A stretch of DNA of 5,328 bases. Origin: Chitinophagales bacterium. GTDB lineage: Bacteria > Bacteroidota > Bacteroidia > Chitinophagales > UBA2359. Positions 1-5,328 of this stretch are shown piece after piece. Location: NCBI GenBank assembly GCA_020629595.1, contig JAHDDA010000151.1, positions 1 through 5,328 of the forward strand, in the 5' to 3' direction. The position numbers and the translations under genes are program-made. Position 1 is the first letter of the stretch. Each line of letters starts with the position of its first letter. The notes beneath the pieces are model-generated. The model made no database searches, was not told the origin of the DNA, and saw nothing but the letters and a program-made list of their open reading frames with translations.

Positions 1-54
1 CTCAATTCTCAATTCTCAATTCTCAATTCTCAATTCTCAATTCTCAATTCTCAA
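1..54. repeat. Perfect heptanucleotide tandem repeat (CTCAATT)n
   Basis: Seven perfect head-to-tail copies of CTCAATT fill bases 1-49, followed by a partial copy (CTCAA) to base 54. The array starts at the first base of the window, so its true length is unknown. Because 7 is not a multiple of 3, all three plus-strand frames read the same cyclic peptide (LNSQFSI) with no stop inside the array, while the minus strand reads into TGA. Plus-strand frames close soon afterwards (stops at 84-86, 94-96 and 101-103), so it could only be coding if an upstream gene ran into it, which I think unlikely. It is most simply an intergenic slippage-prone microsatellite. Confidence 0.95.
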
Positions 55-167
55 ATACTTACAAAATTACTTTTTTCTTTCAGTAAAATTGCTTAAAAAT
101 TGATAAAAGTCAATTAGTGTGCGAAAAAACTAATGTTAATGAAACTTAATGTAGAACTGAAACCTTT

Positions 168-175
168 TATTTTTG
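168..175 (+). promoter_or_regulatory. Candidate distal -7 promoter element for the 250-4133 gene cluster
   Basis: TATTTTTG matches the Bacteroidota -7 consensus TAnnTTTG at all fixed positions and lies 74 nt upstream of the first ATG. I could not find a convincing TTG -33 element about 19-21 nt further upstream, and T-rich DNA produces such matches by chance, so the call is tentative. Confidence 0.35.
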
Positions 176-222
176 CGTTTAAGTATTGAATCATTTTAAT
201 TTCACTTTTATTATGGTTCTTT

Positions 223-230
223 TAATTTTG
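223..230 (+). promoter_or_regulatory. Candidate proximal -7 promoter element for the 250-4133 gene cluster
   Basis: TAATTTTG is a full match to TAnnTTTG and ends 19 nt before the ATG at 250, which would give a short leader of roughly 12-15 nt. The expected -33 position shows only TTTC rather than TTTG (about 200-203). It is an alternative to, or a second promoter with, the element at 168-175. Confidence 0.35.
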
Positions 231-249
231 TTTTAAATATAATTTCAAA

Positions 250-549
250 ATGGGATTTTTAAAATTCGTTCTTTGGGTTTTGCTTATTTATTATTTCTTT
301 AAACTTGTTTTTGGTGCAATAAAAAAATATGCGTTTCACAAAATTCAACAACAACAAGAAATGTTTGGAAAGCAGTTTGGTGGTGCAGATTTTCAGGAAG
401 TTTTTAAACAATACCAACAACAACAGCAAGCTAACCAAAATACCAAAGTTGGAGAAACAACAGTTCATACAAATGCTGCTAAAGCCAAAAAGAAGGGTAA
501 AAAAAGCCTAGAAGATGCTGGTGAGTATATAGATTACGAAGAAGCCTAA
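250..549 (+). CDS. DUF4834 family small membrane protein
   Basis: The 99-residue product resembles the Bacteroidota DUF4834 family, whose function is unknown. One hydrophobic N-terminal segment (about residues 3-24) is followed directly by a basic stretch (K25, K26, H30, K31). This suggests a single-pass inner-membrane anchor with the rest of the chain in the cytoplasm, although topology is not proven. The middle is glutamine-rich, with QQQQ at 33-36 and QQQQQ at 56-60. A lysine-rich patch (residues 78-85) precedes the acidic ending GEYIDYEEA, which is the most family-like feature. The ATG at 250 is preceded by A-rich sequence rather than a Shine-Dalgarno site. It is the first gene of the plus-strand cluster, 33 nt before the barrel gene. 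The family assignment is from memory of sequence character. Confidence 0.8.
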   Translation: MGFLKFVLWVLLIYYFFKLVFGAIKKYAFHKIQQQQEMFGKQFGGADFQEVFKQYQQQQQANQNTKVGETTVHTNAAKAKKKGKKSLEDAGEYIDYEEA

Positions 550-582
550 TCTTCTTTAAATAAGAATTATGATTTTAAAATT

Positions 583-1233
583 ATGAATAAATTTTTGCAC
601 ATTAGAAAACCGTTTTTCTTTTTCCTTTTTTTGTTTACTTGTCTTTTTACCGAACAAAAAACTTCGGCTCAATTATTTGAAGCTGGACCAGTAATTGGTT
701 TTAACGCCTCGCAAATTGTAGGCGATGGTTTTAGAGGATTTAGGAAAATGGGCTTAAATGCTGGCGTTGCAGTTGACGTTAATTTAGATAAAAAATATTC
801 AGTTGGCTTAGAATTACTTTATTCGCAACGTGGCAGTAGGTTTATTCCTAATGCACTTACGCCTACTGCAGACCAAGAAGAATATTTTATGGATTATCTT
901 GAACTTCCAATTATTTTTAAGTATCACGATGTTGCAGGTATGGATTTTGGAGGAGGATTTAGTTTAGGACGTTCGGTTAGAAATGTTTATAAATTGAACG
1001 GAATTGATGATACCACAAACAGATTTGGCGAACCAAGTGTTGATAACGGCATTGATTTTGGTCTTTTTGGCGATGCAACCTACAATGTAAATCAAACTTT
1101 TAGAATTGGTTTTCGTTGGGCATTTTCTGCCCCAGTTGTTACGGTAAACGATAATAGAATTGGCAGACACAGCGTAATTTCTTTACGATTACTTACTATG
1201 TTTGGTGCAAAATCTGAGAAAAGTAATTTATAA
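583..1233 (+). CDS. Exported outer-membrane beta-barrel protein (PF13568-like porin family)
   Basis: The 216-residue product begins with a Sec signal peptide: a basic start (K3, R8, K9), a phenylalanine-rich hydrophobic core (residues 11-22) and a likely signal peptidase I cut after TSA at residue 29, leaving Q30 as the mature N-terminus. The mature chain alternates short amphipathic strands and glycine-rich turns, for example around 36-41, 57-68, 72-84, 104-115, 155-165, 171-182 and 197-207. This suggests a small barrel of roughly eight strands. The stretch YLELPIIFKY (105-114) is characteristic of the Bacteroidota OMP_b-brl_2 (PF13568) type, which also includes PorT-like proteins. I do not see enough to call it PorT. 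A C20 in LFTC is a poor lipobox, so a lipoprotein is less likely. Its pore or scaffold role is unknown. The ATG at 583 follows the DUF4834 stop by 33 nt, consistent with cotranscription. Confidence 0.82.
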   Translation: MNKFLHIRKPFFFFLFLFTCLFTEQKTSAQLFEAGPVIGFNASQIVGDGFRGFRKMGLNAGVAVDVNLDKKYSVGLELLYSQRGSRFIPNALTPTADQEEYFMDYLELPIIFKYHDVAGMDFGGGFSLGRSVRNVYKLNGIDDTTNRFGEPSVDNGIDFGLFGDATYNVNQTFRIGFRWAFSAPVVTVNDNRIGRHSVISLRLLTMFGAKSEKSNL

Positions 1234-1270
1234 AACTGAACTTTGATACCCAAAACCTGAATACTAAATA

Positions 1271-1951
1271 ATGTTAGATTCTTTTAAATACACACCAGAT
1301 GTTACTAAAAATCTGGTAATTATAAATGTGCTTGTTTGGTTGGCGGCAATGGTGCTGTTGAACTTTGGTAATATCGATTTGAATGGCTTTTTAGCTATTT
1401 ATTATTGGGATAATCCAAACTTTAACCCATACCAAATTGTTACTTCAATGTTTTCGCATGCTACTAGTGGAAGCTATGCTTTTCTTCATATTGCGTTTAA
1501 TATGTATGCCCTTTGGATGTTTGGTAGTATGCTTGAACGCACTTGGGGAGCAAAACGCTTTTTATTTTACTATTTAGCTTGTGGTATTGGAGCAAATTTG
1601 CTTACACAGGCTTTTGATACCGCTACAGTTTACAGCATAGCAGGAACTTTAGCACCGCTTAATACTACAAGCGGAACTATTGGAAGTATTTATGGTATTC
1701 CTATGGTGGGTGCATCGGGGGCGGTTTATGGTTTACTTTTGGCATTTGGAATGAATTATCCACGTATGCAATTGCGTTTGTTTTTTCCACCAATAGCTTT
1801 AGAAGCTCGTTACTTTGTAATGATTTTGGCAGCTTTTGAATTGTATATGACGCTTTCAAACGCCAATACAGGCATAGGACACGTGGCTCACCTAAGTGGT
1901 ATGCTTATTGGTTTTGTTATTCTTAAAACTTGGTATAAATTTTTACGATAA
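1271..1951 (+). CDS. Rhomboid family intramembrane serine protease (first of pair)
   Basis: The 226-residue product has the six-helix rhomboid core and no extra domain. Helices lie at about 13-33, 66-86, 95-115, 147-165, 175-195 and 201-222. The catalytic dyad is visible: S149 in GASG (147-150) and H207 in AHLSG (206-210). H73 and N77 in HIAFN match the oxyanion/auxiliary H-x-x-x-N of helix 2 (GlpG H150 and N154). The ER-TWG segment after helix 2 (89-93) matches the usual E-R-x-x-G. Rhomboids cut single-pass membrane proteins within or near the bilayer, and the substrate here is unknown. A loop of about 30 residues, rich in Thr, Gly and Ser, lies between helices 3 and 4 (about 115-144). The gene follows the barrel gene by 37 nt and its TAA overlaps the next ATG. 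All key residues are present, so it should be an active protease. Confidence 0.93.
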   Translation: MLDSFKYTPDVTKNLVIINVLVWLAAMVLLNFGNIDLNGFLAIYYWDNPNFNPYQIVTSMFSHATSGSYAFLHIAFNMYALWMFGSMLERTWGAKRFLFYYLACGIGANLLTQAFDTATVYSIAGTLAPLNTTSGTIGSIYGIPMVGASGAVYGLLLAFGMNYPRMQLRLFFPPIALEARYFVMILAAFELYMTLSNANTGIGHVAHLSGMLIGFVILKTWYKFLR

Positions 1952-2955
1952 TGTACGGCAATAATTCTGGCTTATTCGATGATTTAAAATATCAGTTTAA
2001 ATATGGCGGCGTACTAACACAACTAATCTTGTTGAATGTTGGTGTGTGGATTTTTATGCTTATTTTTAAAATCCTAAATGGAATATTTTTAAAAAGTATT
2101 CTTGGTTTCGATGTATTTGCAAAAATATACTCGTTTATTGCCATTCCCTCCAATATTGTTGATTTGCTTTATCGTTTTTGGACACCTTTTACCTATATGT
2201 TTGCCCATAGCCTAATCAATCCATTTCATATTATTTTTAATATGTTATGGCTTTGGTGGTTTGGACGTATTTTTACGGTTTTTTTAGATGTTAAAAAAAC
2301 GCTACCTATTTATATTTTAGGTGGTCTAGCAGGTGCTTTATTATATTTACTTTGTTACAATCTTATTCCAGTATTACAACCTATTCATACTACAATGGTA
2401 GGTGCTTCGGCAAGTGTTATGGCAATAGTTTTTGCTACTACTACTTTAAGTCCTAATTACGAAATTAGGCTATTTCTACTAGGAGACGTGAAAATAAAAT
2501 ATATTGCTGCGGTTGCTTTCATTTTCGATTTGGTAACTATTGCTGCAATTGATAATGCAAATGTAGCAGAAGCCAATATTGGTGGGGCTTTGGCACATAT
2601 TGGAGGAGCATTTATGGGATTTTTTCTAATGAAACAATTACAAAATGGTAACGATTTCATTAGCCCAGTAAATAAGTTTTTTGATAGAATAAGTGGAAAG
2701 CGACATCCTAAACCACGTGTAGTTTACAGAAAAAGAGAAAGTGTTACAACTTCAGAAAAAAAGCGTTTTTCCGATACGGTTATCGCCAATATTAATCGCC
2801 GTCAAGAACAATCAAATTTAGACCCTAACTCTATGACACTTGATGAAAAACGTGATAAAGTTGATGAAATTTTGGATAAAATAAAAGAAAAAGGTTACGA
2901 TAACATAAGTAAAGAAGAACGTGAATTTTTATTTACTTATAGCAATGAATCTTAA
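1951..2955 (+). CDS. Rhomboid family intramembrane serine protease with C-terminal DUF6576-like tail
   Basis: This 334-residue second rhomboid has six helices at about 22-46, 85-108, 115-140, 149-168, 181-200 and 210-230. The predicted dyad is S153 in GASAS (151-155) and H216 in AHIGG (215-219). H93 and N97 in HIIFN supply the helix-2 motif. The residue after the catalytic serine is Ala (A154) instead of the textbook Gly; I recall this as common in this Bacteroidota subfamily, so it need not mean inactivity. After helix 6 a basic cytoplasmic linker (about 238-285) leads to a short helical domain at 296-331 (VDEILDKIKEKGYDNIS, then KEEREFL), resembling DUF6576, which is known as a tail of such rhomboids. 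Its role is unknown. The ATG shares one base with the upstream TAA (TAATG, 1949-1953), which suggests translational coupling and matched amounts of the two proteases. The two share architecture but have clearly diverged. Confidence 0.92.
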   Translation: MYGNNSGLFDDLKYQFKYGGVLTQLILLNVGVWIFMLIFKILNGIFLKSILGFDVFAKIYSFIAIPSNIVDLLYRFWTPFTYMFAHSLINPFHIIFNMLWLWWFGRIFTVFLDVKKTLPIYILGGLAGALLYLLCYNLIPVLQPIHTTMVGASASVMAIVFATTTLSPNYEIRLFLLGDVKIKYIAAVAFIFDLVTIAAIDNANVAEANIGGALAHIGGAFMGFFLMKQLQNGNDFISPVNKFFDRISGKRHPKPRVVYRKRESVTTSEKKRFSDTVIANINRRQEQSNLDPNSMTLDEKRDKVDEILDKIKEKGYDNISKEEREFLFTYSNES

Positions 2956-3008
2956 TGTAATTTCTGCCTATAATATTGTAAATTTCACATTTATTCTTTT
3001 TAGAATAA

Positions 3009-4133
3009 GTGTTAAAGCCCTCTACCAATTTGAAAAATTTTTTAGATAAAATATCTTTCAACATTTATTTATTGTGTCTTATACTTTGGCTTTTTTCATA
3101 TTGGTCATCGTATATAGATGCTTCTGTTTTTTCTTTTCCAGCATTGCTTTCTATCAATTTTTTACCAATTAGTATTGTTTGTTGTTTATTTGCTTTGTAT
3201 TGGGCTTTTCGTACTCGCTGGTATGTTTTCTTGTTTTTTTTGGTAATGTTTTTTGTAAAAGATGGCATTGTACAAACATTTGCTTTTAGAACCTCTTTAT
3301 CGGATAAATATACAGAAAAACGCCTTAAAATAATGACGCAAAACGTTGAGGTTTTCAATGTTTATGATTGGCAAACAATAAAAAATGCCAGAGATAAAAT
3401 TTTAAAATCTGTTATGGATGAAGCCCCTGATGTTTTGTTTTTTCAAGAGTTTTATTCACATAATAAAGTAGGAGCAGATAGAAATAATGTTGAGCAATTT
3501 AAGCGTTTAACCAGTTTAAAAAACCATTATTTCAATGTGCGTATTAAAGCTGGCAATTATAAAGATAGACATTTTGGAATGACTATTTTTTCTAAATACC
3601 CCATTATTAACAAGGGCGAAATTCCTTTAGAAAATACTCGAAATCAAATTATTTTTGCCGATATTGAATTACCACAGGGAACTATTGTTAGAGTTTTCAA
3701 TGCACATCTACAATCTATTTACTTAAGCCACGATGAGTTTGATTTTAGTTATGAAGAAAGCGGAGATGCGCCGCCTGCTTGGTTTACCAAACCTTTAGGC
3801 ATTATGCGTAAACTAAAACGTGCGTTTGCCAAGCGAGCCTTACAAACTAATCAACTTACAAAAGCCATTGAAAATTCACCCTATCCAGTAATTTTATGTG
3901 GTGATTTTAACGATACACCTGTTTCTTATACTTATAATGAATTTAAAAAGCACCTTAACGATGCTTATTTATGCGATGGCTTTGGCATTGGTGCAACTTA
4001 TGCTGGAATTATTCCTTTTCTACGTATCGATTATATATTTACCGATCCCCAATTTGAGGTACTAAGTTTTAAGCAATTAAACAATGAACGCACTGCCGAT
4101 CATTATGCTTTAATTTGTGAAATAGCTTATTGA
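3009..4133 (+). CDS. Membrane-anchored endonuclease/exonuclease/phosphatase (EEP) family protein
   Basis: The N-terminus has three hydrophobic segments (about residues 17-31, 41-67 and 71-92), followed by a complete EEP/DNase I-like domain (about 105-374). Catalytic positions are visible: N112 (TQNVEVF), E147 (FFQEF), H233 (NAHLQS), D299 and N301 (GDFND), D341 (RIDYIF) and the D364-H365 pair near the C-terminus. The family hydrolyses phosphodiester bonds with a divalent metal; the substrate (nucleic acid, phospholipid or inositol phosphate) cannot be read from sequence. Basic residues before helix 1 and between helices 2 and 3 (RTR, 68-70), with three helices, put the catalytic domain in the periplasm by the positive-inside rule. 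The start is uncertain. An in-frame TAA at 3006-3008 immediately precedes GTG at 3009, and no in-frame ATG comes before residue 109, inside the domain. A TTG at 3030 (giving M-K-N-F-L) is an equally plausible start and fits remembered homologue N-termini better. The gene lies 53 nt after the second rhomboid. Confidence 0.88.
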   Translation: MLKPSTNLKNFLDKISFNIYLLCLILWLFSYWSSYIDASVFSFPALLSINFLPISIVCCLFALYWAFRTRWYVFLFFLVMFFVKDGIVQTFAFRTSLSDKYTEKRLKIMTQNVEVFNVYDWQTIKNARDKILKSVMDEAPDVLFFQEFYSHNKVGADRNNVEQFKRLTSLKNHYFNVRIKAGNYKDRHFGMTIFSKYPIINKGEIPLENTRNQIIFADIELPQGTIVRVFNAHLQSIYLSHDEFDFSYEESGDAPPAWFTKPLGIMRKLKRAFAKRALQTNQLTKAIENSPYPVILCGDFNDTPVSYTYNEFKKHLNDAYLCDGFGIGATYAGIIPFLRIDYIFTDPQFEVLSFKQLNNERTADHYALICEIAY

Positions 4134-4140
4134 AATTTGA

Positions 4141-4929
4141 TTACAGTCTTCCTTTCTTATATGATTTTTTAACTTTAAAAGGCATCTCAAGTTCTTTATC
4201 TACTTTGACTCTTGAAAATTGAAGATCCAATTCATAAGCCTGCCCGTTAGCTTCTAAGTCATAATCACGCTGATTGGAAAATGTATATTTTTCTTCTTTT
4301 TCACCTACTTTTTCGTAATCATTAAAAACAGCGGTTAATTTTTGGTCGTCTTCTAAATTATCTAGGTGCATTTGGTAAATTGTAAAATCTTTAGGATCAA
4401 GATACAACATACAATCTGTTGATTGTAGTAAGTGGTAGCCAAACTTTGTTGATGTTTGTTTAAAGGCTTCTTTTTCTAACGAACCACCTAAAATTAGGGT
4501 TTGCAAATCATCAAAACTAAGTGGGTAATTAATAAAACGCTGTATATACTCAAATCTTTCGGCATAGTACGTTCTATTAAATTTATCTAAAACTTTTATA
4601 GAGTCGGGTGTAATTAAAGCCCTAACCGCCTCAATCTGAACACCTAATTTTGGCGAAATAGAAACCCAAATTTTTTCATCTTTTTCAACTCTAATATTAG
4701 CATCGCCACGTAAGGTAAAATCTCCATTACGAAATTTCAACTTTGCCTTACCCGAAAAAGTTTCTGGAGTAAACTCATTCTCATTTACTTTTTTAAGTAA
4801 ATAATTTACTGGCTTTTTTCGCAAACGGGGCGTTTTTGCTTTTCCTGTTCTAGGTTTACAACTTACCAATACTAAGCTAAATAGAATTAGTAAGAATAGC
4901 GTGTATCTTATATTATTTATTGCTTTCAT
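4141..4929 (-). CDS. DUF4292 family lipoprotein
   Basis: The 262-residue product starts with a lipoprotein signal: basic N-terminus, hydrophobic core (about 11-22) and lipobox LVSC with lipidated C24. The residues after the cysteine are basic (KPRTGKAK) and lack the acidic Bacteroidota surface-export signal, so I infer an outer-membrane lipoprotein facing the periplasm. The body matches DUF4292 in character: FSGKAKLKF (58-66), then a strand-rich block at 87-122 containing IWVSISPKLG, ITPDS, a KVL and an NRTYY segment, then a segment ending LILGGS (145-150). The function is unknown. The alternating strands and a lipid anchor recall LolA/LolB-like folds, which is an inference. I chose ATG at 4929, not the in-frame TTG at 4944, because that TTG lies inside the TACCTTTG promoter element and would add five residues before a normal signal peptide. 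The stop lies 7 nt from the convergent EEP stop. Confidence 0.87.
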   Translation of the reverse strand: MKAINNIRYTLFLLILFSLVLVSCKPRTGKAKTPRLRKKPVNYLLKKVNENEFTPETFSGKAKLKFRNGDFTLRGDANIRVEKDEKIWVSISPKLGVQIEAVRALITPDSIKVLDKFNRTYYAERFEYIQRFINYPLSFDDLQTLILGGSLEKEAFKQTSTKFGYHLLQSTDCMLYLDPKDFTIYQMHLDNLEDDQKLTAVFNDYEKVGEKEEKYTFSNQRDYDLEANGQAYELDLQFSRVKVDKELEMPFKVKKSYKKGRL

Positions 4930-4941
4930 TAAAATTGGGTG

Positions 4942-4949
4942 CAAAGGTA
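4942..4949 (-). promoter_or_regulatory. -7 promoter element for the DUF4292 lipoprotein gene
   Basis: Read on the minus strand this is TACCTTTG, a full match to TAnnTTTG, followed by CACCC. It ends only 12 nt before the ATG at 4929, so transcription would begin about 5-8 nt upstream of the start codon, giving an almost leaderless mRNA. I see no clear TTG -33 element at the expected distance. The position directly in front of the gene makes it the best promoter candidate in the window. Confidence 0.55.
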
Positions 4950-5006
4950 TTATACTAAAATCTCCTTCGCTTTGATTAATATCACTTTTAATGCCTTGTT
5001 TGACTG

Positions 5007-5014
5007 TATTTTTG
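5007..5014 (+). promoter_or_regulatory. Candidate -7 promoter element for crcB
   Basis: TATTTTTG matches TAnnTTTG at every fixed position and ends 47 nt before the crcB ATG at 5062. A -33 TTG at the standard spacing is not evident; the TTTG at 4971-4974 is about 32 nt away, which is too far. It lies in the divergent region shared with the DUF4292 promoter. Confidence 0.4.
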
Positions 5015-5061
5015 TGTTAAAGTTGCTAATAAAAAGCTATTTTGTTGTTAAATTATAAACA

Positions 5062-5328
5062 ATGATTTTAAAAGCCATTGCCGTTTTTTTAGGTGGCGGA
5101 TTTGGAAGTGTATTACGTTGGTTAATTGCTATTGCCACAAAGCAGTATTTCGGAAGTTTTCCAATGCACACATTTATTGCTAACTTTTGTGCAAGCCTTA
5201 TTTTAGGAATGACAATTGCTTTCTTTGCCAACTCAATTGAAAAGCCCGCCTTTTGGTATCCGTTTGTGGCAGTAGGTTTTTGTGGTGGATTTAGCACTTT
5301 TTCCACTTTTTCATCCGAAACTTTTCAA
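5062..5328 (+). CDS. crcB: CrcB/Fluc fluoride ion channel, 3' end cut by window
   Basis: The first 89 residues of a protein that is usually about 120-130 residues long are present and still open at the window edge. Fluc channels are small four-helix inner-membrane proteins that form dual-topology dimers and export toxic fluoride. The visible signatures are the N-terminal glycine cluster GGGFGSVLR with R19 (11-19), the pore asparagine N41 in TFIANF (37-42) with G49, and the helix-3 break motif GFCGGFSTFSTFS (72-84). The last includes G75 and S78, which correspond to the central sodium site, and F80 and F83, the fluoride-lining phenylalanines of characterised Fluc proteins. Three of four helices are covered: about 4-24, 35-56 and 64-84. 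The ATG at 5062 is the natural start, since MILKAIAVFLGGG fits the family. It is divergent from the DUF4292 gene. I see no fluoride riboswitch upstream. Confidence 0.93.
   Translation, partial: MILKAIAVFLGGGFGSVLRWLIAIATKQYFGSFPMHTFIANFCASLILGMTIAFFANSIEKPAFWYPFVAVGFCGGFSTFSTFSSETFQ

Noticed and set aside
1..54. CRISPR array or attachment site reading of the left-edge repeat
   Set aside because: The units are 7 nt with no spacers, and no integrase or cas gene is nearby, so it is a plain tandem repeat.
259..511. Two overlapping frames (minus 259-468 and plus 329-511) within the DUF4834 gene
   Set aside because: They are shadows caused by low GC and CAA repeats; the DUF4834 frame explains the region fully.
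964..1170. Minus-strand frame inside the beta-barrel gene
   Set aside because: The plus-strand frame has a signal peptide and barrel pattern; the antisense product has neither.
2457..2660. Minus-strand frame inside the second rhomboid
   Set aside because: It overlaps the catalytic histidine region of a well-supported gene and shows no family features.
2977..2989. Imperfect palindrome TGTAAATTTCACA between the second rhomboid and the EEP gene
   Set aside because: It has mismatches, is short and AT-rich, and lacks a stable stem, so it is not convincing as a terminator or operator.
3065..3358. Minus-strand 97-codon frame opposite the EEP membrane anchor
   Set aside because: It is lysine-rich and low-complexity, mirroring T-rich membrane-helix codons on the other strand, with no support of its own.
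4930..4944. TTG start at 4944 for the DUF4292 gene
   Set aside because: The TTG is part of the TACCTTTG -7 element, and the ATG at 4929 gives a normal lipoprotein signal peptide.
5015..5061. Fluoride riboswitch before crcB
   Set aside because: I could not find the GG-rich conserved core or a pseudoknot-capable fold in this AT-rich 47-nt stretch.
5037..5306. Minus-strand open frame opposite crcB
   Set aside because: It is antisense to a convincing CrcB channel, begins inside that gene, and its translation has no recognisable domain or signal.

Overview
The window looks like a piece of a Bacteroidota chromosome. The DNA is AT-rich, no clear Shine-Dalgarno sequences precede the genes, several upstream regions carry the Bacteroidota-type -7 element TAnnTTTG, and the proteins belong to families typical of that phylum: DUF4834, a PF13568-like outer-membrane barrel, a rhomboid with a short DUF6576-like tail, and DUF4292. 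I cannot place it more finely. There are six complete genes and one gene cut by the right edge. I see no tRNA, rRNA, CRISPR array, phage gene or transposase.

Layout. Bases 1-54 are a perfect heptamer tandem repeat (CTCAATT) that is cut by the left edge. Bases 55-249 are non-coding leader with two -7-type promoter candidates. Bases 250-4133 hold five plus-strand genes with gaps of 33, 37, -1 and 53 nt, probably one transcription unit: a small DUF4834 membrane protein, an exported outer-membrane beta-barrel protein, two rhomboid intramembrane serine proteases joined by a TAATG stop/start overlap, and a membrane-anchored endonuclease/exonuclease/phosphatase (EEP) protein. A DUF4292 lipoprotein gene lies convergently on the minus strand, only 7 nt from the EEP stop codon. 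A 132-nt divergent intergenic region with one -7 element facing each way separates it from the start of a CrcB/Fluc fluoride channel gene, which runs off the window.

Working together. Every product is predicted to act in or on the cell envelope: inner membrane (DUF4834, both rhomboids, EEP anchor, CrcB), outer membrane (barrel), and a lipid-anchored periplasm-facing protein (DUF4292). From memory, a rhomboid pair followed by an EEP protein is a recurring Bacteroidota arrangement, so this is mostly conserved housekeeping or envelope content. I found no convincing new defence or mobile system. The points most worth a second look are the paired rhomboids and their possible local substrate, the non-ATG start and predicted periplasmic catalytic domain of the EEP protein, the almost leaderless DUF4292 mRNA, and the heptamer repeat.
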